A stretch of DNA of 64,000 nt from Haemaphysalis longicornis (Eukaryota; Arthropoda; Arachnida; Ixodida; Ixodidae): positions 310,001 to 374,000 of the forward strand of contig JABSTR010001564.1 in NCBI GenBank assembly GCA_013339765.2, read 5' to 3'. Every line of letters begins with the position of its first letter. Position 1 is the first letter of the stretch. Below the pieces are notes generated by a model. The model worked only from the letters and a program-made list of their open reading frames with translations, made no database searches and had not been told where the DNA came from. Positions 34,948 through 46,752 of the stretch are shown here, one piece after another. Made by a program: the position numbers and the translations under genes.

Positions 34948-35460
34948 CGTAACGCAAACTACTTAACGTCGTGCGCCCCCGGAAATGCTCTGCATTTGAT
35001 CGTGCACTTCGCGAGGGGGATGTTTCACTGCGTCTTCTCTCGGTCGCGGGACCCGTGGCGCCATCTGGAGGAGGCGCGGCACAACTCGTAGCACTTTCTT
35101 TGAAAAAGCGCCTCGAAAGCGCGGCAAATATTAAATAGGGATGACGCGCTTTTTTGCCTTTCTTGGCCAATCTCCCTTAGTGGGGGATATGCTTAGCTTG
35201 ACACACCTGCGCCGGGGACGCTGGGCGGTCGTTGCGAGGCGCGCACTCATAAGCGCTCGGCATTTTCTTGGTTTTGTTAACTGCCCGGCGGTCGCCGCGA
35301 GGCCCGCGCTCACGTGCGCCCGCTCGGCAATTTCGTGGTATTTTTATCTGCTGACACCAAAAATTACGATTTACCGAACAGCTTCGCTGTTAAAGATTTT
35401 TTCACGATGGAGTTATAGCCAGCTTCAGCAGTACCTTTCGTTGGCAACGTGAGAGGATCT
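34948..35460. other. Unassigned sequence
   Basis: The palindromic AAATGCTCTGCATTT lies at 34,983-34,997. Otherwise nothing is recognised. Confidence 0.4.
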
Positions 35461-35469
35461 TGATGAATT

Positions 35470-36170
35470 CATAGCGCAAAAAGGACGAGGACAGGGAGAG
35501 AACACACAACACAGCGCTAACTTCCAACTAATTTTATTTCACACAAACGTACAAATATGTATCCCCAGCCTACCCGCAATCACTTCCCACGGTCACCGCC
35601 AATGCTGACGTGTTGCAGCCATGCGCAGAAACGTTGCCTCCTTATCCGACAAATTCAGTGACGGCACACTTACACAGGACAACCCCGCTTACTAATCAAA
35701 TCTGCCTCTACTATTTCTCTTACTTTTTGTTCCTTGTGTTTCGACCGTATCACACATTGCTCAAACCGTGGCACGGAGCCGCAGTCGTGGCAGTGAACAG
35801 ACAAATGGCCATCCCTGTATTTGCTGACCTTCCGCCTGTGCTCGCCTAACCGGTCGTTAAGACAACGGCCGGTTTGGCCTATATAACGCTTTCCACACGA
35901 AAGGGGAACATCATACACCACACCGATTGCGCACTTAACACATGGTTTCCTATGTCCTTTTACACACCCAACCGGTGCTTTACGGAAGGGGTTAGTCAAC
36001 TTGCAAATTTTGTTCAATTTGTTAGGTGCAGAAAAAACAACCTTTACGTTCACTCGATTTGCAATCTTTTTGAGACGGTGAGACGTATTGTGCAGATTTG
36101 GAATTACTGCTACTTTTTTTCATTTTCACCCTCCTGTGACCTGCCCTTCCTCTGTTCTAAATTCTTGAGG
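35470..36170 (-). pseudogene. Penelope-like element C-terminus with GIY-YIG domain
   Basis: The 127-codon minus-strand frame (35,670-36,053) contains VYDVPLSCGKRYIGQTGRC then LNDRLGEHRR, a well-kept GIY-YIG core. It continues with HDCGSVPRFEQC and a C-terminal KVREIVEADLI. The 3' UTR runs to about 35,470, where AGCGCTAACTTCCAAC-like sequence is the inverted form of the end near 36,800. The RT is missing. It is arranged head-to-head with the next feature. Confidence 0.82.
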
Positions 36171-36228
36171 TTACTCTCAGCTACCGACAAAAGAATGGCC
36201 GCCGACAAAAGAATGGCTGGGTATCCGG

Positions 36229-36835
36229 CGGCCAAAAGATCGGAGCACTTGCTAGTGTAAAAGTAGTCTTTTCAGCCTCCCAAAAATTGGCCACCTTATT
36301 CAAGATGAAATCTTCAGACGCAAAAGTAAACCGAGGATGTTCCAAGAGGCACAAAAATCCCTTCGTTTCGTGTACAGAAAATGCGGTGTACCAGATCCCT
36401 CTCTCTTGTGGTAAGCAATATGTAGGACAGACCGGTCGCTGTTTAAATGATAGGCTCCGCGAACACGCACGCAATGTCATCAATGGTCGCGATGGTTTCT
36501 TCGCACTGCACTGCAGCACGTGTGTTTTAAAGGGTTGTAAGCCGGATTTTCAAAAAAACCTTTGTGATAGGGAAAAGCAAAAGCCAGTATACGCGCGAAA
36601 TCATTGAAGCGGAAAAGATTTGTAGAGTGGGGCCGGAATGTGTCAGCACCCCCTCCCTCAAGCTTTGTGATGAAGAGTTGAAATTCCTGAGGGTATAGAA
36701 TGTTCGCGCATGGCAAGTGTGTTATCACTAGATGATTCTGTGTAATCTTTCACTGTTTTGGCACGGGGTATATATTCGTTTGCTTCTCGAAATAAACTTT
36801 GTTGGAAGTTAGCGCTCGTCCTCGTCCCATCTCTT
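36229..36835 (+). pseudogene. Penelope-like element C-terminus with GIY-YIG domain
   Basis: The plus-strand frame 36,287-36,607 contains VYQIPLSCGKQYVGQTGRC then LNDRLREHARN, a GIY-YIG core, followed by LHCSTC. The 3' UTR ends near 36,835 with AATAAA at about 36,792 and GTTGGAAGTTAGCGCT. The related copy at 35,470-36,170 points the other way, so two independently diverged tails share a junction near 36,170-36,230. No RT is present. Confidence 0.82.
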
Positions 36836-36884
36836 CTCTCGTCCTGTGTCTGCCTCGCGCTTTGCCAGAAGTTTGATGGCATGT

Positions 36885-37000
36885 GTCGCGCTTTCGGCGC
36901 ACGTTAAAGATCCCCAAGTGGTAGGAAGTAATCCCGAGCCCTCCACTACGGCCCACCTCACGGCACCCGTGTAGCTTTGGCGCGTTAAACGCTATAATTT
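36885..37000 (+). mobile_element. Ruka-like SINE, 3' part only
   Basis: CGGCGCACGTTAAAGATCCC, then GAGCCCTCCACTACGGC and GGCGCGTTAAACG, match the tail half of the SINE at 28,179-28,420. The tRNA-like head is missing. It lies just after the Penelope 3' end. Confidence 0.75.
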
Positions 37001-37825
37001 GAAGTCAGGTTGTAGGCTCTGCCGGCGCCCGACGTAAGAGCAAGGGCCTCTTCACAAAGCACCAAGGGTAAAAGCTGCACGAGACGGAATGAAGATCGCT
37101 AAAAGCGGAACAGCGCGTGCAGTCGGGGTTTGGCTCGGCTTACTCTGGCAATGGCCTCGGCTATTGGAGCAATAATTCCGTTGAGGGATCTGAAGAATGC
37201 GTGCTGGTGAAGCGGCAGCGCGCACGCTATGTTGCAGCTTCGGGGCTTCTCCTTTCTGTCTGTAACCGAGCATCGTGTGTCCTCCGCATGCTTACATGAA
37301 GGCCCACTCCTGTGAGCTACAGTCATGTCTCTTCTTCGCTCGGTTGACTTGCGCATTTCTGCGTGGCTGCAACGCGGAAGCCGATCTAGTCATAAGGCGC
37401 TGTTTGACTCGCTTGTCCCGTTGTCCTGCGCTTCAATTAAATGTTATGTTCTACCAACAGGCCCGAACCAGGAACCTAATCTATTCACTCGTACCGCCTG
37501 ATGTGTCAGACTTTCTACGCGTGCCAAGATGCTACTAATAAAAGGTGGAGGGCATTTGTACGTTGATATTGCCCCGGAAAAATGTCTTCTCAACAATGCG
37601 TTTAGGTATAGTGGTGAAGCCACCTTCAGCAGGTGTGTCGCGCTTTGTAGTGGTACACGGGGTAGGTTTTGTCGAGGTATTTCTTTTGGTGACCCTTGGG
37701 CCTTCCTACTGTGCCATCAGACGGCTTATATAGCATGTAAAGAATGACTTTTCAGAGATGCGCATGCGTAGTAGTTGCGAAGCCGACTTTGAAGGGGTTC
37801 GGTGTCTATCAGCGCTGCTTCGACA
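37001..37825. other. Unassigned sequence
   Basis: Nothing recognised; the 37,529-37,747 frame has no motif. Confidence 0.4.
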
Positions 37826-37854
37826 GTTGAAGTTGAAGTTGAAGTTGAAGTTTA
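37826..37854. repeat. (GTTGAA)n tract, 3' tail of minus-strand LINE
   Basis: Four or five hexanucleotide units lie exactly at the 3' end of the following minus-strand LINE fragment. Confidence 0.8.
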
Positions 37855-38520
37855 TTTCCATAAACGTACACCGTTATGGCGAAAAATAGGGTAAAAAGCT
37901 GCACTCAGCAACTTGACGGAGCCCTACATCCTTCATGGTCAACAGAAACAACAGAAACAACAACAACAGCGGCGGGGAAAAAAAAGAGCGATACATAGAC
38001 ACCACTTGTGGGTGACAAACAAAACTAGCACGGAAAATACAATATGTTCAAAACTACAATAGATAGCGCATCAATAAGTGGATATAAGGACGTGAAGGCA
38101 ATAGTGATAAAAAAATATACGCAACAAACCGCACAAACACAGCAAGGAACTATTCCCAAACATCATAGTCTTTCCGAACAAACAAGTTAAACAGCATAGA
38201 TTTTGTACATGAGTCGATATCAAAGTCAATAAATGCAAGTCCATTCAACAACTTCGGAAGGGTATAACCAATCATCTGCAAAGTGTAGTTTGCACGTGGG
38301 CGAGGAACTTTCCAACGTTCAGACAGTCTAGTCGGATAGGGCGTATGATTAATTTGAAGATTAGCTATCAACGAAATGTTCTTAGTATTGTTTTTGCGTT
38401 CTAGAGTATATGTGTAGGCTAAGCGGTACTTAAGCAGGTCCTGAATCTTAGGTAGACAAAGTTTACTAAACAAAGGGGCAGTAGGAGCATCGTAACGTGC
38501 TCCTACTGCCCCTTTGGAAC
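37855..38520 (-). pseudogene. LINE ORF2 C-terminus
   Basis: The 133-codon minus-strand frame (38,150-38,551) contains YDAPTAPLFSKLCLPKIQDL and RLAYTYTLERKNN, then HTPYPTRLSERWKVPRPRAN, YTLQMIGYTLPKLL and FIDFDID. This is the C-terminal region found after the RT in the same LINE group as 18,057-20,455. The 3' UTR ends at the (GTTGAA)n tail. A perfect hairpin (stem 38,471-38,489/38,498-38,516) marks its upstream side. Confidence 0.7.
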
Positions 38521-40557
38521 CTTCCCGCCTGGAACCTTCTGCTGTTTCCAAAGGTCAAGGTCAAGCACCCGTCATCACTCGAACACAGAGGGCGCACAAA
38601 AATGGCCGAAGTCTCAACGAATAAAAAACCGGGCGATTGATTTGAAAGGGAAATTGAATAACTTTGGGTTTGGCTGTACTTCGAACCAGGGGCTCCGGAA
38701 TTTGAGGCGATAATGAAGGTGGGCTCACTGTTGACTCAAGGTGGACCTAGGTAGTGCGCACAGCCTTAAACTTAGAAACGTGCGATAGAGACACAAGCGG
38801 AGCCCTACATCAGTAATTTGAGCACGCCCAGTACAGAAATTGCAATCAGGCGAGTACGAACACTCCTTGTTAAATGACTTCTCTGCGCTGCGATGCCAAT
38901 TCGGATTTGCGCCTGGAGCGGAAAGAGGACAAAAAGGTGCGAAGAGAAAATAATAAAGGTGACCACTGGGAATGCGTCGTGGGCTCCGACTTAGAAACGT
39001 GTAGAGAGACATGTACCATGAGACGTGCACATAAGTAATCATATTATGGCAATTACAGAAGCAGAACGTTAGGGAGGAAAAATGTTCGTTCCCGCTGGTT
39101 GTACTGCTTGCTTGACGACGCCAAGGCGGGTATTTAATAGCCTTTAAGGTTAGTCGTAGCATTTATAGGAGAATAAAAGGACGCGAAGAGAAAAAGGATA
39201 ACGGCATTAACGATGGCCCACCAGCGGTAATTGGACGCCGGTGCTTTCGCAATCGCTACATCATTACGGAGGTTTTCGTTTCTTTTTACATTTTCACTTA
39301 TCCTCTTCCCTCCTCCTGGCTTTTGGCGGCATATCCCGGTCGCCGGCTGTGTGCCCTCCCCTTCACATGGCGAGCCTAAGCTCTTCGTTGCTGCTAGAAT
39401 GTCTACCATCCGGAGTTAATTCCTTGCCTAATACGTCATTTACCGCGTAATAATTGTTCGCTCAGTTTCTGTCCATAAGCGTGACACATATAGACTTTAT
39501 AATAAAGGACAGGAGGTGTTTCTAGGCGCATCTCTGAACACCGCATATAAATAAGGGTCATGCCTAATGCCGGAGCGGGGCTGAAGTCGGCAATATAGCA
39601 GAACGGCCCGTCATGGTTGGATAATGCATCTCTGGAAGATGCGAAGCGAGCCCATGCGCGTATCGACGAGTGCACCAACGGCACACCGACATGGTGTCCG
39701 GAAATCACTCCGCATGTTTTAAACTGTCATTGTCCACAAGAGGGTTACTGCGCTTAAGCCCTCTGCACATGGTGTCACCTGCACGGTGATCTTGGTGGGA
39801 TCATTTCGAGTGAGGCGGTGGGGTCAACGCCGGCAGTGCGGTTCTGGTTGCCCAACAAATTTGCCGTGCCAAGCTTCTTCTCCGTCGTTTCTCCCGCTTC
39901 CCTTTTCCCGTACATTCCTTTCCTCTCACCTCCGTTCCCTCCACCCTCCTCTCCGTTCCGCCCTCTTTCACCGAGGCCGATGATCGGGCGTAAGAGGGTA
40001 GACAGCTAGCGACACGCCTACCGCGAATTGGGCGAAGTAGGCCAATCATGCTGATGGTACGTGACCACTGTCCCGTGATACATACACCTCGTGACCACTG
40101 TCTCTGGGAATTATTGGTACGAGCACCGTCTCTTATGAAGGCAGGGCTTAAGTCCAGGCGACCACCAACGCAATTACGCAAACACATGTCACTCCTGTGA
40201 ACGCCTGCCGGTCGCCCGCCCTTTCAGTGGCTCAATCGGGAGCGCTCGTGTTTCCAACGCATAAGACGTTGCTTTAATTCCTCCCACCACCAACCCTGCC
40301 GAAGTTTCTTTTCCGTGGCTGTTGACTTTCTTGACCCGGAGTAGGAGGCAAGCCGCAGGTAAAGGGGACGAAGTGTGCCTATAACCTAAAAAAAGTCAGA
40401 AGTGCTATATGGCAGTACTTGTGATCGTACAAGCGTGTCAGCGTTCGTGGAAATATGCTCAGGCTAACTGTGCCTGGTTCCGGCGCCATGCCATTCGTTC
40501 AAACGTTTCCATTTAATTTATTTGTGGCACCCTCAGCGCTTTACAGCAACAACGCAT
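38521..40557. other. Unassigned sequence
   Basis: Open frames at 38,725-39,162, 39,436-39,708 and 39,801-40,187 have no recognisable domain. A decayed tRNA-like stretch may lie near 40,228-40,295. No 5' LTR of the Gypsy-like element is found here. Confidence 0.4.
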
Positions 40558-42460
40558 CCATGATGACCAACGCATATAGCCCTCCTGTAGTTCTGCAGCA
40601 ACTCCGGTAAATACCATCATTTCATGGATTACCTACGGAAGATCCTGAGGAATGGCTCGAACATCTTGACGGGGTCCGAATTTTTAACCGATGGGATGAC
40701 GACGAAACACTCAGGCAAGTGTTCTTCTACTTTGAAGACTCCGCACGGATTTGGTTCGAAAACCACGAATGTACGCTGACAACCTGGGAGTTATTCACGA
40801 CCGAGCTCTCGAAAACGTTCACGACTCTGGTACGCAAGGAACGGGCCGAGCAGCTGCTGCAGACACGCACGCAGCATCCCAATGAAAGCATGCTCGTGTT
40901 CGTTGAGGAGTGAAGCGACTTTTTCGCCGTGCGGACTCAGAAATGACCGAAGAAAAGAAACTAAGGTTTCTGATGTGAGGGGTTAGGCAAGAGCTCTTCG
41001 CGTGCCTAATTCGCAACCCCCAAGAACCGTCGCTGAGTTCGTCACCGAGGCGTCCATTATCGAGAGGACCCTGGACATGCGTTCGAGGCAGAACGATCGA
41101 CCACACAACGCGTTTTTGGCGAACCCCGTCAACGCCCCTGGATTCGCGACGGAAGACTTACGGGAAACAATCCGCGCCGTCGTTCGCGAAGAACTGAGGA
41201 AACTTTTCCCAACAACGCCGCACCCTCAAGTCGCCTCCCTGACCGACGTTCTCCGAGAAGAAGTTCAACACGCACTGGGGACTTCAACGCCGTCGGAAGC
41301 ACCCCGTGAGCCACAAGCTATGGCCTACGCCGAAGCTGTTCGTCGACCCCGCCCTGCTCCAACTCGTGGTCAAGAGGAGGCCCCGCCGTACCGCCGCCCA
41401 CTGTCGCCCGCCCGACCCCCTGTGGTCCAAAACCAGACGCCGAGGAATACGGATGTATGGCGAACTCCCGATAATCGTCCTCTGTGCTACCACTGCGGAG
41501 AGGCTGACCGCATCTAACGTCGCTGCCCATACAAGACTCGGGCTGCGTGGTTTCTCCGTCGACGCACCTCGCCCTCTCCCTGGCCAACGACCACGTGAGA
41601 TCGATTGACGAGTATCTATCTGATACCAGCCGTGGCCAAGCCCGTTTCAACCGTTCACCATCGCCCTACCTACACCAGTCGCCCAACCGCCGTAGCAATG
41701 CTGACTTAGCACGTGGAAGATCCCCCAGCCACGCAGGGGAGACTAAAAGCAGCAACTGCGGGAGGTAAACTGGCACAACGGCGGAAAAAGGAAACCCCTC
41801 CAACGACGCAGCGAATCGCTGCAGACCATGCTTCACGACATGCCCTCAGCCCGGCGACCCGATCTAACCCGGACGTTACTCCCGAACATGACGACAACCA
41901 CACGGCGCGACGCGTACCCGACATGACCGAACCTGACCAGTGCCCGACCGTCAAAACGCACAAGCCGAGATACGACGCCACGACAAACCCAGAACTCGAA
42001 GACGTTCCGGGTTTGTCCTGACGTTCAGCTGTCCATCGACGGCTTTGAAGTAGTCGCCCTAATAGACACGGGAGCCGACTACTCAGTCATGAGCGGACCA
42101 TTTCCGTCTCAGCTGAAGAAAGTTTTGTCCAGGTGGGACGGTGCGCGCATTCGCACAGCAGAGGCCACCTCGTGACGCCAAGTGTAACGTGCACATCGCG
42201 CATCACCATAGACGGCACAACGTACCCTGCGGCGTTCCTCATTTTGCCTAACTGCTCCCGCGACGTAATTCTTGGAATTGACTTTTTGACGGACAATGGT
42301 GCAATAATTGATGTACAGGCGAAGTCCATTACTTTTTCCTCCGATCACTCCATGACACCGGAACCGAACCCCGGACACCGTGCTGCTTTAAGGATCGCCG
42401 ATGATCATGTCACCCTACCGGGTTTTTACAACGTGTTGGCCACCTTACCTACGACGTGAT
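40558..42460 (+). pseudogene. Gypsy-like LTR retroelement, gag and protease remnant
   Basis: The plus strand shows a gag-like retrotransposon domain (40,719-40,913) with WFENHECTLTTWELFTTELS, a stop, then several frames. A zinc knuckle beginning CYHCGEADRI lies near 41,483. A pepsin-like protease has its active-site DTGADYSVMSG near 42,065 and the flap-side ILGIDFLTDNGAIIDV near 42,270. Gag packages element RNA and the protease matures it. Reverse transcriptase, RNase H and integrase are absent: sequence passes from the protease tail almost directly into the 3' LTR. Several stops show it is dead. No 5' LTR was found. Confidence 0.82.
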
Positions 42461-42579
42461 CCCCGATGGTGATTCCGGAACATCACAACTACGCACGCGG
42501 CCCCAAGTCGTCCACGTGTTTCTACGCACGATGACGGACTTTTATTTTTGATTTGTTCGGACTGTCGCTTACGTTAGCG

Positions 42580-43022
42580 TCGGGTCGATGCACTCTTAGA
42601 GGTGGGCAATGCCGCGAACCATGCATTTGGTTTGTTTTTTTGTGCTTTGCTTTTGCGGCCCGGCTGTCGGTGTTGTTTGTGTGCCAAGGGAGGTGCGTGT
42701 TCCGTTCTTTGTTTCTTTGCCGCATGTGTTATCTCTTCTGACAGGGAGAGCGTTCCGAACTAACGTGAACAGCCTAGAATAATCTTCGTTGATCTACAGT
42801 GTTCTGTATACAATTCGACTATTCGAGAAACCCTCGCGCCGAGTGATAAATTCCCACAGAGCAGATGCCGCGGCATTCCAATCGTCGACGCTCGCCTTCG
42901 CACGTCACTTTGTTGACTGCTGCTTCGCCGCCTGTATTCTTTGAGTTATTAGGGGCGCACAAGTTCGCTCCAATAAACTTGTTTTCCTCGAAGACAACTG
43001 CGTCGTCTTTGGCTTCGTGACA
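42580..43022 (+). mobile_element. 3' LTR of Gypsy-like element
   Basis: From about 42,605 this matches a second LTR copy at 59,350-59,775 in long blocks. Shared parts include TGCCGCGAACCATGCAT, a polyadenylation region with CCAATAAACTTG at about 42,970 and the end CGTCGTCTTTGGC followed by GTGAC. The start is approximate. Confidence 0.7.
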
Positions 43023-43070
43023 ATATTGTCACGTTGCCATTAATGGCAAATCTCCAGATCAAGATAAAGC

Positions 43071-44106
43071 TTAAAGGAGTACTGACACCAAATTTTGACG
43101 CCTACAAATGATATAATTGGCTTCATTAGTTTGTACAGATGCCTCACACAAATTTTTGCAACGATCCGAGGCCGGAATCACATCTAAAATCAATTTTGAT
43201 TGTCCCAGCCGCGAGCTTCCACAAATCGGCAGCACTAGCGAAATCGCTTTCGGCGTGACGAAGCATCGGCCGGCGTGTCTGGCCGGCTCAAGGTGACGTC
43301 ATATAGTCGTTTTCAGAACCAGAAACGATATCCTGCACTGCTGTTGTCGGTGGTATTCGTTTGGGCAGGAGCAGGAGCTGATGTGAGCAATGCTTGTAAA
43401 CTTTGCGCACTTTGCGTGTTCGACGTCTTTGCTCTTCAGTTCGTGGCCGGCGCTGGTGTTCCCTTGCACTGGTGCCGAAAACCGCGCGGTGCGCGATGTT
43501 GACGCGCTGACGCGGCGGTGGGCGTCCCCGAGCTCGCAGTTGTGCTATGGCAAGCTCGCGGAATGCGAAGTACTGCTCGTGGAATCCTGTCCGAGCAAAT
43601 CGACGACTACGCCAAGATGCATTATTTTCCACGCGAAGACATGCAGCGCTAAACGTGGACTGAGTTAGTGCGCGGCGGCGGCCGCAAGAACTGTCGCCCA
43701 AGCCACCGGGCTCGGCGTTGCTCGGGTCACCTTGGGTGTTGGGAACTTCAGGCTTAGTATCGTGACGAATATTTGATCGCCAGTATCTGTACAACTGCGA
43801 ATGATCATCCCTTACACAACTTTTCACCACACTATCATCCCCTTTTTCGCATACTGAGCTTTATTTTGGCGATAATAGCCGTTTCAGCGATCTGCCGTGG
43901 CCTGTCAGACTGGCCCGCTTGCAGGCTGGCCTTCGAACGGCCATTTTCCCGCGCGGCGACCGAACTGGTTGCAATAAACGTGCTCTAATTAATTCTGTGT
44001 TGGCGGCTGACGGCTTTCGGTTCGATTTTCGTAATTACTGGGCCAATAGGCATTCTTTACCGCATAAAAACTGAAAGCGAGAAATTTAGTGTCAGTACTC
44101 CTTTAA
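43071..44106. mobile_element. TTAA-flanked DNA element (TTAAAGGAGTACTGACAC ends)
   Basis: Starts TTAAAGGAGTACTGACACC at 43,071. It ends at 44,106 with the reverse complement, matching over about 24 of 26 bases, with TTAA at both outer ends. The 1,036-bp interior has overlapping GC-rich open frames without any recognisable transposase. It shares the TTAAAGG start with the elements at 18,495 and 33,172 but differs after that. Confidence 0.8.
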
Positions 44107-44738
44107 TACCCCTGCCACACGCAAAATTTAGTGTCATTCTCATCGAATGTCATTCGTTCAAAATGGTATTTGTTTGCTGCCACACCTGAAAATGTAATGA
44201 CATTCGATCAAAATGACATTAGGGACCTAATGAGTTTGCGGAACACAGTTGGTGGGAATTCCCACTCAAAAGAGATTACTAAAGCATTAGTACGATTATA
44301 ATATATTTACATGTGTATATTTTTTACTCATTTATTTATTTATATGAAACAAGCCGAATGGAGTTGTAAAAAAGAAAACTTAATCTCGCTACCATACCAG
44401 CCTTAGCCGGTGTGGTGCGCGCCAGCGGCCATGTTTGTTTATATTCCCCGTGCTGGCGCGACGGCAGTGTTTAATCGTGGTCATTAAGTTACTGCAACTG
44501 TTCTTAAGTGCATTAAAAAGTGCAGTAAAGGTGTTTGAGCTGCTTTCGCTCAGTTTTCGCAAATATTGAAGCAGGTATTGAAATATTTTCGCAATGGAAG
44601 TTTTTACCAATCGGAACTGCCATAATTTGCAAATGCAAATAAATTTGATACGTGTAGCAGCGCGTCAAGAAAATGGCATTAAGTCGAACGAATGACCTTC
44701 GATGGGAATGACATTAAATTTGCATTGCGGCTGGGGTA
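44107..44738. mobile_element. TA-flanked inverted-repeat element (Tc1/mariner-style MITE)
   Basis: The ends TACCCCTGCCACACG... (44,107) and, on the other strand, TACCCCAGCCGCAATG... (44,738) match at roughly three quarters of positions over about 60 bases. Both contain repeated AATGTCATTCG-like words. TA at both outer edges fits a TA target. It has no coding capacity and abuts the TTAA element with no bases between. Confidence 0.72.
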
Positions 44739-45719
44739 TAACATACACCTTCCTCTCCAACTCAGGCAGAGGATCCTGCAGACTTCCGTGCGCGGTAGCC
44801 GATTTAGCGCACGTAGATGCAGACGTGCGCGCCCAACGCCCGCGAGTCTGTAACGCGTATCTCTTGCCCGAACGCCCAGCATGGCCTGCGGTGAGGCACC
44901 CGCGGTGAACGCGGAGCCTAGACCAACGGCCCGGGGGCCTCGTTTTGCTCATGTGCTAATGGCAGTGCAGAGGTTCATCACATCGATTTTCGCGGCTGGG
45001 GGAAGCATCGAGTGTGGAGGCATACACAGGATGCGAAGGAGCGTTCTTGACGTCACGCAGCGTCGCCGAGGAGCTTCCTCTCGTTTCTCGTATCGTTAAG
45101 TGCCGGGAAGGCCTTCGAAACGAAGCATCGAGGCTCGGGAAAACATGGCGGCATTACACGCCCGTCCCCGACTCCTACAAAACAAAAGTATACATGGACG
45201 ACGACCGATTCTGCTGTTCTGTGCGAATAGGCGGCGAAGCACTGAACGGGGTGCGTACTTCTTTTTCTCGTTGCAGGCGGGAAAATGAGGGCTTCTTGGC
45301 ATTGCACATACATGCGAAAGCAACTCGAACAGAAGAAGATTTATTTACCTATGCGCGGCTTCGACTACGAGAGCATTCTGGACACGCCGCGGTGTGGCCA
45401 CCTACTGAGGCGGTTCTGTAACTCGTTAAACTAAATGTCACCCGGAAGCTCTATTCACGGGCGCAGCTGCCTCTCTCAGATCATTTTCTAGTTTCGACTG
45501 GGGGAGGATTTTGTACTCTGGAGAACGTTCGGAGTCTTTTTTCTTCCTTTGTTGTTTTCTATTTTATTCAACGTGTTTTCAGCGTCAGCGGCGTTGTTGT
45601 TGTAATCAGGAACAACATTGAGGCGCACGTCAATGTAGCCTTGTTTTTTTTTTGCTTAAATGAAGATACTTAACCGAAAGAAAAAATTACACCATCTTGC
45701 CGTGGGGAACCCTGATGAG
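44739..45719. other. Unassigned sequence
   Basis: GC-rich; the frame 45,014-45,421 has no recognised domain. Confidence 0.4.
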
Positions 45720-46752
45720 GATGCAAAGCATCATGGGGGTTCCGTGTGGTTACATGATCTGGTGATCTGGTGTTTAGTAGCGCCAGAGGGTACTCCGCGC
45801 CCGGGTCCACACCGGTGGCAAAGGCGCGCAAGTACTGTTGTGTTACGGTGAGTAGGTGGTGGTTCTCGAGGCGCCGAAACTCGTCCATCATGTTCTTGTC
45901 GATGTTGTCGTCTCTGTGGTAGAATCGGTAGTCTCCGTCAGCGTTGGTGAGGTAAAGGTTGTTGACGTTGGTGCACGGCTCAGAGCAACGTACACGCCCT
46001 CCTCTTCACAGCTTTGTCTTCTTCTCCTTATTCTTCAGCGGTTCCCATACGGGAAGATGACGACGGTGGTTGAACGCGAAGCTATCTCGTGATGGATTCT
46101 TCGGTTGGCCAATTGCCAGGGGCATCCTGCCGCAATCATCATCAGAGGTGCTGCGGACAGGGCGAGAGCAAGCGTACACGCCCTCCTCTTCGCACCTGTG
46201 TCTTCTTCTCCTTCTTCTTCAGCAGTTCCCCTACGGGAAGATGACGACGGTGGTTGAACGCGAAGCTATCTCGTGATGGATTCTTCGGTTGGCCAATTGC
46301 CAGGGGCATCCTGCCGCAATCATCATCAGAGGTGCTGCGGACAGGGCGAGAACAACGTACACGCCCTCCTCTTTGCACCTGTGTCTTCTTCTCCTTCTTC
46401 TTCAGCGGTTCCCCTACGGGAAGATGACGACGGTGGTTGAACGCGAAGCTATCTCGTGATGGATTCTTCGGTTGGCCAATTGCCAGGGGCATCCTGCCGC
46501 AATCATCATCAGAGGTGCTGCGGACAGGGCGAGAGCAACGTACACGCCCTCCTCTTCGCACCTGTGTCTTCTCTTCTTCTTCAGCGGTTCCCCTGCAGGA
46601 AGATGACGACGGTGGTTGAACGCGAAGCTATCTCGTGATGGATTCTTTTGTTGGCCAATCCCTAGGGGCATCCTGCCACAATCATCATCAGAGGCGCTGC
46701 GGACGGGGCACATACGCGGGACATCCCCCCGAGCAAGAGATGCTTCGCATCT
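45720..46752. repeat. 183-bp minisatellite in an ATGC-motif-bounded cassette
   Basis: Four copies of a unit of 183-184 bp start at 45,991, 46,175, 46,358 and 46,541. They contain TTGAACGCGAAGCTATCTCG and an AATCATCATCAGAGG-like segment, and the last copy ends near 46,710. The whole block is bounded by GATGCAAAGCATC (45,720-45,732) and AGATGCTTCGCATCT (46,738-46,752). A period of 183 keeps reading frames in phase, so minus-strand frames run through the repeats. Whether this is expressed is unknown. Confidence 0.85.

Noticed and set aside
39801..40187. 128-codon minus-strand frame, basic and arginine-rich
   Set aside because: No recognisable family and composition typical of a chance frame.
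45991..46712. CRISPR-like array of regular repeats
   Set aside because: The whole 183-bp unit is repeated with no variable spacers; it is an ordinary minisatellite in a eukaryotic genome.
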